From positions 135,721,296-135,785,295 of the forward strand of contig CM041776.1 in assembly GCA_023374045.1 (NCBI GenBank): a stretch of 64,000 bases of DNA. Reading direction: 5' to 3'. Positions within the stretch are counted from its first letter, which is position 1. Each line of letters starts with the position of its first letter. Below are positions 12,601 to 24,546 of this stretch, piece by piece. The DNA comes from Limonium bicolor (taxonomy: Eukaryota > Streptophyta > Magnoliopsida > Caryophyllales > Plumbaginaceae). The notes below the pieces were generated by a model, which searched no databases, was not told the origin of the DNA, and saw nothing but the letters and a program-made list of their open reading frames with translations. The position numbers and the translations under genes are program-made.

Positions 12601-13192
12601 GTACTTGTGTATTGTATCGTACTTGTATGGATGTGTATGTAAGTAAGTATTATTGTGTGGCTTGGATGTGAATGACTTCTACTAATTCCTAACTACCTAA
12701 CTCCTAACTCCTAACGTAAGTATTGAGTAAATTGGAATGAGTAGAAGTCCGATATAGTTTCGGCCACGCGTGAGGATGAGGAGACACAAGAGGTTGGATC
12801 CGATTCTTGGTTCTTAAACTTGTCCACGGCCCAAACCCCTTAAATGGGTAGCATCCTGGATTAGTGAACCAAGTAAATCCCGGTGGTGGGACGGTGTAGT
12901 CCCCGGGCCGGAGGTCCTGACGACTTAACTTGAGTAAGTAGTAAGTAAAGTAAAGTATTGTATGAGTAATGGTCTTGGCTGGTGTAAGTCATTGACCCCG
13001 AGTAAAAGAGTAATCTCCACCCGATTAACCCGGGTGGACAAATGGAGCTAACAAGTATTGTGTATTGAGTATGTATTGTGTATGTATTGTGTATGTGTAT
13101 TCCGGAAGAAGGTAAGTAAGCATTGGTTGACCTGTATTACCTACCTGGTATGTATTGAACTGTATGTATGCATCCTTGTGAAGTATTGTTGT
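9695..13192 (+). repeat. 3' LTR of element A, left portion
   Basis: Begins TGAAATACCCG after the polypurine tract. It holds a purine-rich AAAG/AAGG run (10255-10305) followed by a C/T-rich stretch (10320-10400), probably a transcribed leader, and a hairpin repeat array at 11821-12080. From 12808 it matches the 5' LTR at 2854 onwards. It is broken at 13192 by element B; the last five bases (GTTGT) are the target duplication, differing by one base from GTAGT on the other side. The short frames in 10070-10540 come from the low-complexity leader and are not credible genes. Confidence 0.8.
11821..12080 (+). repeat. Four-copy hairpin repeat in LTR A
   Basis: Four imperfect repeats, each pairing TGGTCCGGGTTTGTA-like sequence with a downstream AAACCCGGACCA-like arm about 10 bases away: near 11821-11859, 11898-11935, 11969-12006 and 12039-12079. 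The spacing is about 65-75 bp. Pairing is largely kept despite substitutions. Confidence 0.8.
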
Positions 13193-14950
13193 TGAAATAC
13201 CCCTACTTAATAAAACATTGATTAAACATATAATCAATTAAATTAAGGCCTAAACATGCCCTAAAAATAAATTAAACACAACAATGTTCAAGAGAAAGCA
13301 AGAATTGCACCCTTTGACCTTTTAGGGTGATTAAATATCCAAACGGACTCCGTTTGACCTGAAATTTTGACCAGAGCCTTATAAGTCATGTGGATTGACT
13401 TATGTTGTGTTTGATATTTAGACCGTATCACCGATGAAGGCGCTTGACGAGCTAGTGGTCTACTGCGCAACCTAGGTCATTGGTGAACGGTATGTAAAGG
13501 GGTCTGATCCGAGATGTCCTGAGGACATCCTCGGGCTCGGATATGTGTGTTGTATAACGAGTGTGATGCATGTATGTATGTGTGTATGGATGTGTGTTAT
13601 GGGATGTTAAATGCTTATCTTTCCGCATTATTTAATTATGCGTGAACGTCCTACGGGACTAATACTACGTCGACTATAGATCGACTTATATAAAACACAT
13701 ATGCGTTTAATGTGCTGTGATTGTGGTTAATTGATGTAACACACTTAATATTATGGTTGTATATGTATACTAACCTAAGAAAAATACTTAGGGATGAGAT
13801 ACGACATCGTCGATCTCTAGAGCTTTGACTCGAACATGAATGCTACCTAGAATGATTCTAGGCATGCGTAAGACCCATAGGGCAGCCAACAAATAAGTGA
13901 TGTTCTCCATATTTAAAACTGTAACGGTTTAACTAACTAAATAAGTCAACAATGGAGTGGGGATAAATGTGGATGGTTTACCTTAATCCAGATAGTCATT
14001 GGCTACTGGTCGCCCGTTGAGATCTCTTGAGTTAACCCGGATCAGGCTTACTCTGGTTTAACCTGATCGAGCCTAGATAGATCGACAGGTATGGTGATAA
14101 CATGGGCGCCTTTAAAAAGGCAAAATATGGACGTTTTTAAAAAGGCAAAGTGTATGAGCACCTTTGTGTGTACGGGAGGACTACTGTCCATTGGTAAGGT
14201 CGATCGGGTTGTCCTAACATGACGCCCAACTGGTAAATAATTTAATAAACATGGTTTGGATGGATGGGGCCTTGAAGGCCAAATAACATTAATTGTGGAA
14301 AATGTTCGCCAAGACGATTATGTACAGTACGGTAATTTTTCGATACGTTCGATTATACAATTGATGTTTGTGTATTGTAATGACTGTTTGGATTGGATGG
14401 ATGGTTATGTATTTAAGCATGTTTGTACAGTATTAATTATATCTGTAAAATGGTAAAGCATGAAACCAATCTAATATCAAGATGGTTAAAAATGACAAGT
14501 GACCAATAGGGTCCAGGCCTGGCATACTCAGCGTCTATCGCTGAGACTACACTCATTGTGCAGGTTGCTGATCTACGTTGAAGCCGAAGTGCGAGAACTG
14601 TGTAGTTAGGATTTACTTTAACTACCGCACATGAAATTTATTTGTATAACGATATCAGTCTGTGGATGTATGACGGTACGGTTGTATTTATTTGGGATTT
14701 GGGTAGACGCTCACTTGACGACGTTATGGAGATGGACTTAGTATGATGTATAGGAGTTATCTCGTTGTCACAGCGGTTTGTGGTGTTGTTTATTTGTTGT
14801 TGGTTTAGTTTGTGCTTCGTTATTCGCATGGGCGAGTAATGGCAGGTGACACCCGAGTGAGAGTTATTGTTGACATTCTTCCGCTGTAAGACATATTTAC
14901 TTTCTGTTAACGTGAGTGATTATTACGTGTTTATCGAGAGGGGTGTTACA
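13193..14950 (+). repeat. LTR of element B, copy 1
   Basis: Complete LTR, 1758 bp, TG...CA. It is followed not by a primer-binding site but by GTAGT and LTR A sequence, so at its right side it behaves like a 3' LTR or solo LTR. Short frames inside recur in all three B LTR copies but have no family signature. Confidence 0.9.
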
Positions 14951-15558
14951 GTAGTAGTATGAATGAAACAATTTATGTATGTATGTATTTGTAAAATTAA
15001 TCGCATGTATTCGACCTAGTGGTCGGCGTACCCTCGCTAGTACGCAGGGTATACGGAACTCATATGCAGCGAAAGCTAAGCCCCTTAGGGCAACGTTTTT
15101 AGTGTGCAGGTACCCGAAGCGGACATGATCACAGTACGAGACCGACAGCTAAGTTTGGATAGCTAGGAGTGGGATGTAGATAGTAGTGAATTGTACAAAG
15201 CTTGTAGCCTCGTTGTAGAAGTGTACCAAGGGGTATACCTTGTACTTAGAAAGTAAGTAGCTTGTGAGGAATGGGTAGATGTTAGACTCTTAATGAGTAT
15301 GTATGAAACTGAAATAGGTATTGTATTGTATAAGGATCTTAGTAAACTCGGTGTACTACATTGTATTGAACTTATTGAGTATCGTATTGAATGGGAAGTT
15401 GTAGTACTTGGTTGTAAGTGTAGTAAGGATTGTATTTGTGTACCACTCGGATATTCCGGTCCATCAGACCGATGCTGTATGTAGTAGTAGCCTTGTTAGT
15501 CACGTGGGTGGCTAACGACATTGTATCACCTGCCGTTGTGTAAGAATGTATCCGCTGC
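14951..15558 (+). repeat. Displaced fragment of LTR A (copy 1)
   Basis: Matches 24547-25155 and 3238-3845 (LTR A after the B target site). It stops abruptly at TATCCGCTGC, where gag coding sequence begins. The same junction recurs at 18679/18680. Confidence 0.85.
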
Positions 15559-16541
15559 CTTAAAGCGTTATATAGTAGAGCACGAGAAGGCCTTCGAAGC
15601 CTTGGAGGTACCTGTCGACAAGAGAGTCGCCATTGCCGCTTTCCACCTGAAGGATGCAGCTAGCACTTGGTGGAGGTTGGTCAAGGACCATCACCTGGCT
15701 ACGCCTGACTTTTCGTGGGCTGCCTTTGTGGAGTTGCTGAGGGGGAAGACTACCCAGCACATCTCAAGCAAAAGAAGCGCCGAGAGTTCGAGACACTTAC
15801 CCAGGGAAGTCTGACCGTGGATGAGTACTACGCTCGGTTCATCTGTCTGCTGGACTTCATCCCCGGAGTCGATTACTTAGAGACCGTGAAGGTCGAGAAG
15901 TTCCGGGGTGGATTGTTGTTTCGTATCCAGATGGCGATGGGTGCTACCCTTTATACTACTATCCAGGTAAAATCATGAATACCATTAATTCTTTACTTAC
16001 TACATTACTGATTAACCTTGTGAGGAGTTACCAATGAGATTCCAGGAGTGTTACGACGCTGCCTCGAGGACGGAGCTAATGCTCCAGACTCGGGAAGAGA
16101 CTCTCGGGACGAAGAAGAGAAAAAACCTTGAGGGAGAGTCTGAGGGTGGAGGAGCGTCTCCAAGCGATGGCAAGAAGGGAAAGAAATTCTTCAAGAAGAA
16201 AGGGCAGCAGGGTCACCAGGGAGCGAAAGGGAAAGAGCCCGTCCCTCGGTTGACCGGCCCAGCTATAGACACTCAGCCTCTGAGATCTGCGCCTCCTAAG
16301 GGTGAGAACACCTTCCTCTTAAATTCAATTGTAACCTTAACCTTTATACCATCAAATTTTAACTTAAACTAAATACCACCATCAGGCACCGGACAGCCCC
16401 AGCGCCATTTCTACTGTAAGCGTTGCGGGAAGGATCATCCTGGGGTCGACTGTAGTGGCCGCAAAGTTGAGTGCTGGTACTGCAAGAAAGAGGGCCACCG
16501 GGAGTTCGAATGTTGGATGAATCCAGAGGGCCGTAACTATA
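15559..16541 (+). pseudogene. gag: gag of element B, copy 1, two introns, both ends truncated
   Basis: Structural protein (capsid/nucleocapsid) that would package element RNA. Exon 1 (15559-15966) has the retroelement Gag core with AASTWWRLV and TQGSLTVDEYYARF; a small indel near 15745 shifts the frame after ELLRGK, and the same break is in copy 2. A GT-AG intron lies at 15967-16045 (79 bp, phase 0, after TTIQ) and another at 16302-16385 (84 bp, phase 1, after PPK). Exon 2 is Lys/Gly-rich. Exon 3 (from 16386) has two zinc knuckles, CKRCGKDHPGVDC (CX2CX3HX4C) and CWYCKKEGHREFEC (CX2CX4HX4C). The 5' start is missing because exon 1 begins at a recombination junction, and the 3' end is cut at the tandem-duplication junction. 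Confidence 0.85.
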
Positions 16542-18071
16542 GACCGTATCACCGATGAAGGCGCTTGACGAGCTAGTGGTCTACTGCGCAACCTAGGTCA
16601 TTGGTGAACGGTATGTAAAGGGGTCTGATCCGAGATGTCCGGAGGACTTCCTCGGGCTCGGATATGTGTGTTGTATAACGAGTGTGATGCATGTATGTAT
16701 GTGTGTATGGATGTGTGTTATGGGATGTTAAATGCTTATCTTTCCGCATTATTTAATTATGCGTGAACGTCCTACGGGACTAATACTACGTCGACTATAG
16801 ATCGACTTATATAAAACACATATGCGTTTAATGTGCTGTGATTGTGGTTAATTGATGTAACACACTTAATATTATGGTTGTATATGTATACTAACCTAAG
16901 AAAAATACTTAGGGATGAGATACGACATCGTCGATCTCTAGAGCTTTGAATCGAACATGAATGCTACCTAGAATGATTCTAGGCATGCGTAAGACCCATA
17001 GGGCAGCCAACAAATAAGTGATGTTCTCCATATTTAAAACTGTAACGGTTTAACTAACTAACTAAGTCAACAGTGGAGTGGGGATAAATGTGGATGGTTT
17101 ACCTTAATCCAGATAGTCATTGGCTACTGGTCGCCCGTTGAGATCTCTTGAGTTAACCCGGATCAGGCTTACTCTGGTTTAACCTGATCGAGCCTAGATA
17201 GATCGACAGGTATGGTGATAACATGGGCGCCTTTAAAAAGGCAAAATATGGACGCTTTTAAAAAGGCAAAGTGTATGAGCACCTTTGTGTGTACGGGAGG
17301 ACTACTGTCCATTGGTAAGGTCGATCGGGTTGTCCTAACATGACGCCCAACTGGTAAATAATTTAATAAACATGGTTTGGATGGATGGGGCCTTGAAGGC
17401 CAAATAACATTAATTGTGGAAAATGTTCGCCAAGACGATTATGTACAGTACGGTAATTATTCGATACGTTCGATTATACAATTGATGTTTGTGTATTGTA
17501 ATGACTGTTTGGATTGGATGGATGGTTATGTATTTAAGCATGTTTGTACAGTATTAATTATATCTGTAAAATGGTAAAGCATGAAACCAATCTAATATCA
17601 AGATGGTTAAAAATGATAAGTGACCAATAGGGTCCAGGCCTGGCATACTCAGCGTCTATCGCTGAGACTACACTCATTGTGCAGGTTGCTGATCTACGTT
17701 GAAGCCGAAGTGCGGGAACTGGGTAGTTAGGATTTACTTTAACTACCGCACATGAAATTTATTTGTATAACGATATCAGTCTGTGGATGTATGACGGTAC
17801 GGTTGTATTTATTTGGGATTTGGGTAGACGCTCACTTGACGACGTTATGGAGATGGACTTAGTATGATGTATAGGAGTTATCTCGTTGTCACAGTGGTTT
17901 GTGGTGTTGTTTATTTGTTGTTGGTTTAGTTTCTGCTTCGTTATTCGCATGGGCGAGTAATGGCAGGTGACACCCGAGTGAGAGTTATTGTTGACATTCT
18001 TCCGCTGTAAGACATATTTACTTTCTGTTAACGTGAGTAATTATTACGTGTTTATCGAGAGGGGTGTTACA
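16542..18071 (+). repeat. Partial LTR of element B (middle copy)
   Basis: 1530 bp matching 13421-14950. The first 228 bases of the LTR are missing because it starts at the duplication junction. Confidence 0.9.
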
Positions 18072-18679
18072 GTAGTAGTATGAATGAAACAATTTATGTA
18101 TGTATGTATTTGTAAAATTAATCGCATGTATTCGACCTAGTGGTCGGCGTAACCTCGCTAGTACGCAGGGTATGCGGAACTCATATGCAGCGAAAGCTGA
18201 GCCCCTTGGGGCAACGTTTTTAGTGTGCAGGTACCCGAAGCGGACATGATCACAGTACGAGACCGACAGCTAAGTTTGGATAGCTAGGAATGGGATGTAG
18301 ATAGTAGTGAATTGTACAAAGGTTGTAGCCTCGTTGTAGAAGTGTACCAAGGGGTATACCTTGTACTTAGAAAGTAAGTAGCTTGTGAGGAATGGGTAGA
18401 TGTTAGACTCTTAATGAGTATGTATGAAACTGAAATAGGTATTGTATTGTATAAGGATCTTAGTAAACTCGGTGTACTACATTGTATTGAACTTATTGAG
18501 TATCGTATTGAATGGGAAGTTGTAGTACTTGGTTGTAAGTGTAGTAAGGATTGTATTTGTGTACCACTCGGATATTCCGGTCCATCAGACCGATGCTGTA
18601 TGTAGTAGTAGCCTTGTTAGTCACGTGGGTGGCCAACGGCATTGTATCACCTGCCGTTGTGTAAGAATGTATCCTCTGC
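18072..18679 (+). repeat. Displaced fragment of LTR A (copy 2)
   Basis: Same as 14951-15558, ending at the same LTR A/gag junction. It arose with the tandem duplication. Confidence 0.85.
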
Positions 18680-19785
18680 CTTAGAGCGTTATATAGTAGA
18701 GCACGAGAAGGCCTTCGAAGCCTTGGAGGTACCTGTCGACAAGAGAGTCGCCATTGCTGCTTTCCACCTGAAGGATGCAGCTAGCACTTGGTGGAGGTTG
18801 GTCAAGGACCATCACCTGGCTACGCCTGACTTTTCGTGGGCTGCCTTTGTGGAGTTGCTGAGGGGGAAGACTACCCGGCGCATCTCAAGCAAAAGAAGCG
18901 CCGAGAGTTCGAGACACTTACCCAGGGAAGTCTGACCGTGGATGAGTACTACGCTCGGTTCATCTGTCTGCTGGACTTCATCCCCGGAGTCGATTACTCA
19001 GAGACCGTGAAGGTTGAGAAGTTCCGGGGTGGATTGTTGTTTCGTATCCAGATGGCGATGGGTGCTACCCTTTATACTACTATCCAGGTAAAATCATGAA
19101 TACCATTAATTCTTTACTTACTACATTACTGATTAACCTTGTGAGGAGTTACCAATGAGATTCCAGGAGTGTTACGACGCTGCCTCGAGGACGGAGCTAA
19201 TGCTCCAGACTCGGGAAGAGACTCTCGGGACGAAGAAGAGAAAGAACCTTGAGGGAGAGTCTGAGGGTGGAGGAGCGTCTCCAAGCGATGGCAAGAAGGG
19301 AAAGAAATTCTTCAAGAAGAAAGGGCAGCAGGGTCACCAGGGAGCGAAAGGGAAAGAGCCCGTCCCTCGGTTGACCGGCCCAGCTATAGACGCTCAGCCT
19401 CTGAGATCTGCGCCTCCTAAGGGTGAGAACACCTTCCTCTTAAATTAAATTGTAACCTTAACCTTTATACCATCAAATTTTAACTTAAACTAAATACCAC
19501 CATCACGCACCGGACAGCCCCAGCGCCATTTCTACTGTAAGCGTTGCGGAAGGATCATCCTGGGGTCGACTGTAGTGGCCGCAAAGTTGAGTGCTGGTAC
19601 TGCAAGAAAGAGGGACACCGGGAGTTCGAATGTTGGATGAATCCAGAGGGCCGTAACTATAGACCACTAAAGAATACTCAGAAGACCTCAGCTGGAGGAT
19701 CTGGAGTACCAAGAGGCGGTCAGGAGGGCCAGACGTCTACTGATGCTGGAGCCCAGAAAGGAAAGGGAGTCGTTAGGGCATGAGT
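18680..19785 (+). pseudogene. gag: gag of element B, copy 2, with 3' end
   Basis: Same organisation as copy 1: exon 1 18680-19087, intron 19088-19166, exon 2 19167-19422, intron 19423-19506, exon 3 19507-19785. It shares the frameshift after ELLRGK, so that break predates duplication. It also lacks one G in the first zinc knuckle (near 19547), which shifts the frame there. This copy retains the C-terminus, a Gly/Gln/Lys-rich tail ending at a TGA at 19783-19785. No protease or polymerase follows. Confidence 0.85.
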
Positions 19786-20925
19786 ACCCCGAACTCCAAG
19801 AGACCGCTAGTGGAAGACTTTGTCTATTTTGATATATACATTTAGTTTGAATTGTGAGAGAAATATGTTGTAAGTACATGGGAGTGTGTCAGTGACCACT
19901 CGCCTTTTTGGTGTATGACTTTTGGGATTAGACAACCTTGAAACCTTGATCGATCATATATATATGAATGGAATTTTAATGCTTATGTTATCATGTAGCC
20001 ATACTCAATGACGAAAGAGTCAATGAGACCGGCAATTGTTGAACCAATATTTCAACCTGCATGGCGCACTTGCTACTGCAAGCGCTATGACAATCAACCC
20101 ACTGAAATTTTCATCTGCTCTGCGCACTTGCCACAGCAAGTGCTGCAACAACCGCTAAATTTTTAACCAGTCAATAAATACCAAAATTTTCATACCAGTT
20201 ATTCATACACACCTTTAAGATTAGAAACCTATGAAACCTTGGGAAGACTTGTTAGTCCGACTACTACAATTGAAGAAATTATAAAGCCACTGTAATAGTG
20301 AACCACACTAGTTTAAATTGTACGAGAATTTTCAAACATGGCTTATTAGTCGAATACCAGAAGCGTATATAACCATTTAATGCTAATCACCAATAGTGAT
20401 GAATGTTTAGCCCTTACAGACAAGTATAACCTTGTGTGAAATAGAATACCCTTTGTAGATGCACCACCGTCAATGAGGATGGTTGGGAAGTGAAGAGCCA
20501 AGTTGCCCAAGCTATTATACAATCTACAATGCATCCAACTAAATGGGTGAAGGGAACAAATATGAACTACAGTTGAGATGTGATAACAATTAAACAGGGA
20601 GGAAAAGAATATGTGTTGTACTCAATGAGATCGAGATAGGAAGCCCAACGTTGCTAAAACTAGCACGAATATTACAAGAACCGATTGCAGCTGTAAAGGC
20701 GAATCAATATTTAATGTTTAACGGATTGACAACCAAGTACTACCTTTAGAAAGGAGTGCAAGAAGAAATATATTACTAAGGACATGAGTTCAGAGCAAAA
20801 ATATTGACTCCAACCACTTTTACTACCCATACCACTAGGACAGTAACACTTACGACAAGACAGCCGACAATGCGAAATAATTAACATCAAACTACAATAA
20901 GGACATCCATCAAAAGGGGAGTTTG

Positions 20926-21150
20926 ACAACAGAATACTTCACAATAGCCGTGTGACCGACACTACCAGTTTACTAAACGAGACATGGGACGACTGCACTC
21001 CGATAGGAGCTTGTGGGCCTGACATACTTATTTATAGGTTAGTCGGGTAAGTAGTAATGTATCAGTACGGTACCCCATGCATGTAGACAAGCAGTGTTAG
21101 GAACACGAGAAGTAGTCAACTCCGTGCTACGGATAGTGATGCAGATTACC
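20926..21150 (+). repeat. Block shared by interiors of B and A
   Basis: Homologous to 5255-5470. It supports a common ancestor of the non-coding interiors of A and B. Confidence 0.7.
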
Positions 21151-21521
21151 TCGAAGATGGACGAGAAGAGCCGCAGTTAAACCAACGGGCTAGAGAAACA
21201 AGGAATCTTCAACACAGAATAGCAGACAGTACACAGTGAAGACAAGGTGATCTTTCGAAGACGACGACGCTGACGACATGAATAGGAAACCCATTGTAAG
21301 GACGGATGATATGTAAAACCCTCATAAGGATCAAGCAAATTCTTGTAATCCAGAGGAACCTACCAGATGATGTGAACATAAACGCGTGACTACGCAATGA
21401 TGAGAGACAAGCTAATATACAAGCAGATGCCTTAAGCAAGGAACAACGTACCTTAAATGTACAACTCACATGATAATTCATTCATCTTGTCTGTTCGACT
21501 CAGTAGATATTAACTGCTGAG

Positions 21522-21592
21522 GGTTTACGCCTCTGCACTCTGTAGGACTGAGTGTTTTGGTATTGCACTTGTGCAGTTATTAATCTAGTGAT
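21522..21592 (+). repeat. Conserved ~70-bp block (copy in B interior)
   Basis: Near-identical to the copies in the F LTRs. Similarity to F extends upstream into GTACAACTCACATGAT (21459 onwards). Confidence 0.8.
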
Positions 21593-22148
21593 AATACGAG
21601 AAGATGAAATGGATATCAACACGAAGTGAGTATCAAGAACTACAACAGTGTGTTACTCAGGAACAAAACCACCAGGAGACACGGATGACAAGCTTTATCT
21701 CCATGGACATGTAGGCTGGTACGTCTTAGTATTACTAAGACAAGTGCAAAGAGCACTAAGTACTAACAATAGACAATATCATATTGCACCTCAAGCTGAA
21801 CATCAGTGAGAGAAGACACACGCATGTACGCTAGTAATCCAAACGAGAGGATACACTGCAATAAAAAGAGGCAAACTGAGCCTATGTTCATGGGTCTGCA
21901 CCTCATACGGAGCGAGTGAGCCCATTAGAACGAATTCGGGAGAGAGGACAAATAGTTGGGTGCCTCACCCTTTATGTATTTTGGAGCCCGGGAGGGGCTA
22001 GATTCATACCCGTCTCTCTGATATGAGGATAATATACTCCAAAGGTGGAAGACACCACATGAGAGTTAGAGAACTCTATGAGAGCCAAGTATCTAGTGCT
22101 CCTGGTTGAGTGGCTGTAGGATACTTGTGGGGTACGGGGGCGTAACCC

Positions 22149-22166
22149 TTTTTGAGGGGGGTAGAG
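22149..22166 (+). other. Second polypurine-like tract of element B
   Basis: TTTTTGAGGGGGGTAGAG, preceded by GGTACGGGGGCGTAACCC, in the same arrangement as in A, E and F. Confidence 0.6.
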
Positions 22167-22770
22167 CCTCTTAGCTATGCACGTGTGTGCACTAAGTTTT
22201 GTTGTTTCATATGCGGGGCATACAGTAGTTTGTTGGTATGTTTGGTGGTATGCGGGGCATACGATGATTGTTGTTTGGTTGTTTATTAGTGTTGTTCGGT
22301 TGTTTGTTGGTTTTGTGTGGTACGTAGGGCGTACGTTATTGATTTGTTGTGTGTGATGTGCACCTTTATGCATGCATCTTATGAAGCACTTGTTTGGAAT
22401 GATGTGTTTACACCCATGTGTGTAGTGCTTTTTATGATGCTTATATATGTATTTATTTATTTTACCTTGTAGATTGATTACATATGGTATCGCCTAGATA
22501 CGAAATGAATTATTAGATATGGAATGTGGAACAATGGTATGTTAAGGGACACCTCGGGGAGGTTGTCAGGGTTGTAGAACTGATAGGAAATATTGATGCT
22601 GATGGATCGCCTACATCCATATGTTTGAACTAACGCCACAGATGATGGCTATGTGCTGTATAAGCACAATACGATATGTGTGAATGATATATCACATAGA
22701 TATACATTATGGGATTATATGGGTAGTTATTAACACACCTATTTGAATAAAGCGACTTCGGGTCAAAGTC

Positions 22771-22787
22771 TTTTTAAGGGGGATAGA
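22771..22787 (+). other. Polypurine tract of element B
   Basis: TTTTTAAGGGGGATAGA directly before the LTR start at 22789. Confidence 0.85.
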
Positions 22788-22788
22788 C

Positions 22789-24546
22789 TGAAATACCCCT
22801 ACTTAATAAAACATTGATTAAACATATAATCAATTAAATTAAGGCCTAAACATGCCTTAAAAATAAATTAAACACAACAATGTTCAAGAGAAAGCAAGAA
22901 TTGCACCCTTTGACCTTTTAGGGTGATTAAATATCCAAACGGACTCCGTTTGACCTGAAATTTTGACCAGAGCCTTATAAGTCATGTGGATTGACTTATG
23001 TTGTGTTTGATATTTAGACCGTATCACCGACGAAGGCGCTTGACGAGCTAGTGGTCTACTATGCAACCTAGGTCATTGGTGAACGGTATGTAAAGGGGTC
23101 TGATCCGAGATGTCCTGAGGACTTCCTCGGGCTCGGATATGTGTGTTGTATAACGAGTGTGATGCATGTATGTATGTGTGTATGGATGTGTGTTATGGGA
23201 TGTTAAATGCTTATCTTTCCGCATTATTTAATTATGCGTGAACGTCCTACGGGACTAGTACTACGTCGACTATAGATCGACTTATATAAAACACATATGC
23301 GTTTAATGTGCTGTGATTGTGGTTAATTGATGTAACACACTTAATATTATGGTTGTATATGTATACTAACCTAAGAAAAATACTTAGGGATGAGATACGA
23401 CATCGTCGATCTCTAGAGCTTTGACTCGAACATGAATGCTACCTAGAATGATTCTTGGCATGCGTAAGACCCATAGGGCAGCCAACAAATAAGTGATGTT
23501 CTCCATATTTAAAACTGTAACGGTTTAATTGACTAACTAAGTCAACAGTGGAGTGGGGATAAATGTGGATGGTTTACCTTAATCTAGATAGTCATTGGCT
23601 ACTGGTCGCGCGTTGAGATCTCTTGAGTTAACCCGGATCGGGCTTACTCTGGTTTAACCTGATCGAGCCTAGATAGATCGACAGGTATGGTGATAACATG
23701 GACGCCTTTAAAAAGGCAAAATATGGACGCTTTTAAAAAGGCAAAGTGTATGAGCACCTTTGTGTGTACGGGAGGACTACTGTCCATTGGTAAGGTCGAT
23801 TGGGTTGTCCTAACATGACGCCCAACTGGTAAATAATTTAAAAAACATGGTTTGGATGGATGGGGCCTTGAAGGCCAAATAACATTAATTGTGGAAAATG
23901 TTCGCCAAGACGATTATGTAGAGTACGGTAATTATTCGATACGTTCGATTATACAATTGATGTTTGTGTATTGTAACGACTGTTTGGATTGGATGGATGG
24001 TTATGTATTTAAGCATGTTTGTACAGTATTAATTATATCTGTAAAATGGTAAAGCATGAAACCAATCTAATATCAAGATGGTTAAAAATGACAAGTGACC
24101 AATAGGGTCCAGGCCCGGCATACTCAGCGTCTATCGCTGAGACTACACTCATTGTGCAGGTTGCTGATCTACGTTGAAGCCGAAGTGCGGGAACTGGGTA
24201 GTTAGGATTTACTTTAACTACCACACATGAAATTTATTTGTATAACGATATTAGTCTGTGGATGTATGACGGTACGGTTGTATTTATTTGGGATTTGGGT
24301 AGACGCTCACTTGACGACGTTATGGAGATGGACTTAGTATGATGTATAGGAGTTATCTCGTTGTCACAACGGTTTGTGGTGTTGTTTATTTGTTGTTGGT
24401 TTACTTTCTGCTTCGTTATTTGCATGGGCGAGTAATGGCAGGTGACACCCGAGTGAGAGTTATTGTTGACATTCTTCTGCTGTAAGACGTATTTACTTTC
24501 TGTTAACGTGAGTGATTATTACGTGTTTATCGAGAGGGGTGTTACA
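22789..24546 (+). repeat. 3' LTR of element B
   Basis: 1758 bp, same length as copy 1 with scattered substitutions. It is preceded by the polypurine tract and followed by GTAGT and the continuation of LTR A. Confidence 0.92.

Larger units (their letters stand above)
13421..19661. repeat. Tandem duplication, ~3.12 kb unit, two copies
   Basis: 13421-16541 and 16542-19661 are near-identical head-to-tail copies, each holding 1530 bp of B LTR, 608 bp of LTR A and most of gag. TAGACC is present at all three boundaries (13419, 16540, 19660), so the breakpoint has 6-bp microhomology. Only scattered differences are visible between copies, so the duplication is fairly recent. Confidence 0.92.
19786..22770 (+). 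other. Non-coding 3' interior of element B
   Basis: No pol motif on either strand. The region contains short palindromes near 20060-20150 (GCACTTGCCACAGCAAGTGC and relatives), a block shared with A (20926-21150), the conserved 70-bp block (21522-21592), and a 3' block with a second polypurine-like tract (22126-22166). The stretch 22200-22340 repeats variants of TGCGGGGCATAC between GTT-rich spacers. Remaining parts show nothing identifiable. Confidence 0.6.
13193..24546 (+). mobile_element. Element B: gag-only LTR retroelement, rearranged
   Basis: Both outer LTRs (13193-14950 and 22789-24546) are 1758 bp, begin TGAAATACCCC and end GGTGTTACA. They are flanked by GTTGT/GTAGT in the LTR of A. 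Between them lie two gag copies, two copies of a 608-bp piece of A's LTR and a partial third B LTR. There is no pol, so B resembles the TR-GAG class of non-autonomous elements. The primer-binding site and 5' untranslated region have been lost through the rearrangement described in the findings. Confidence 0.8.

Noticed and set aside
15293..15484. 63-codon frame repeated in every LTR A copy (3579, 15293, 18414, 24889)
   Set aside because: Its conservation follows from LTR copying; each copy ends at the same stop, but there is no family signature and it lies near the LTR 3' end.
13193..16541. Reading B LTR plus following gag as a normal 5' end of an element
   Set aside because: LTR A sequence, not a primer-binding site, follows the LTR; the arrangement is a recombination product.
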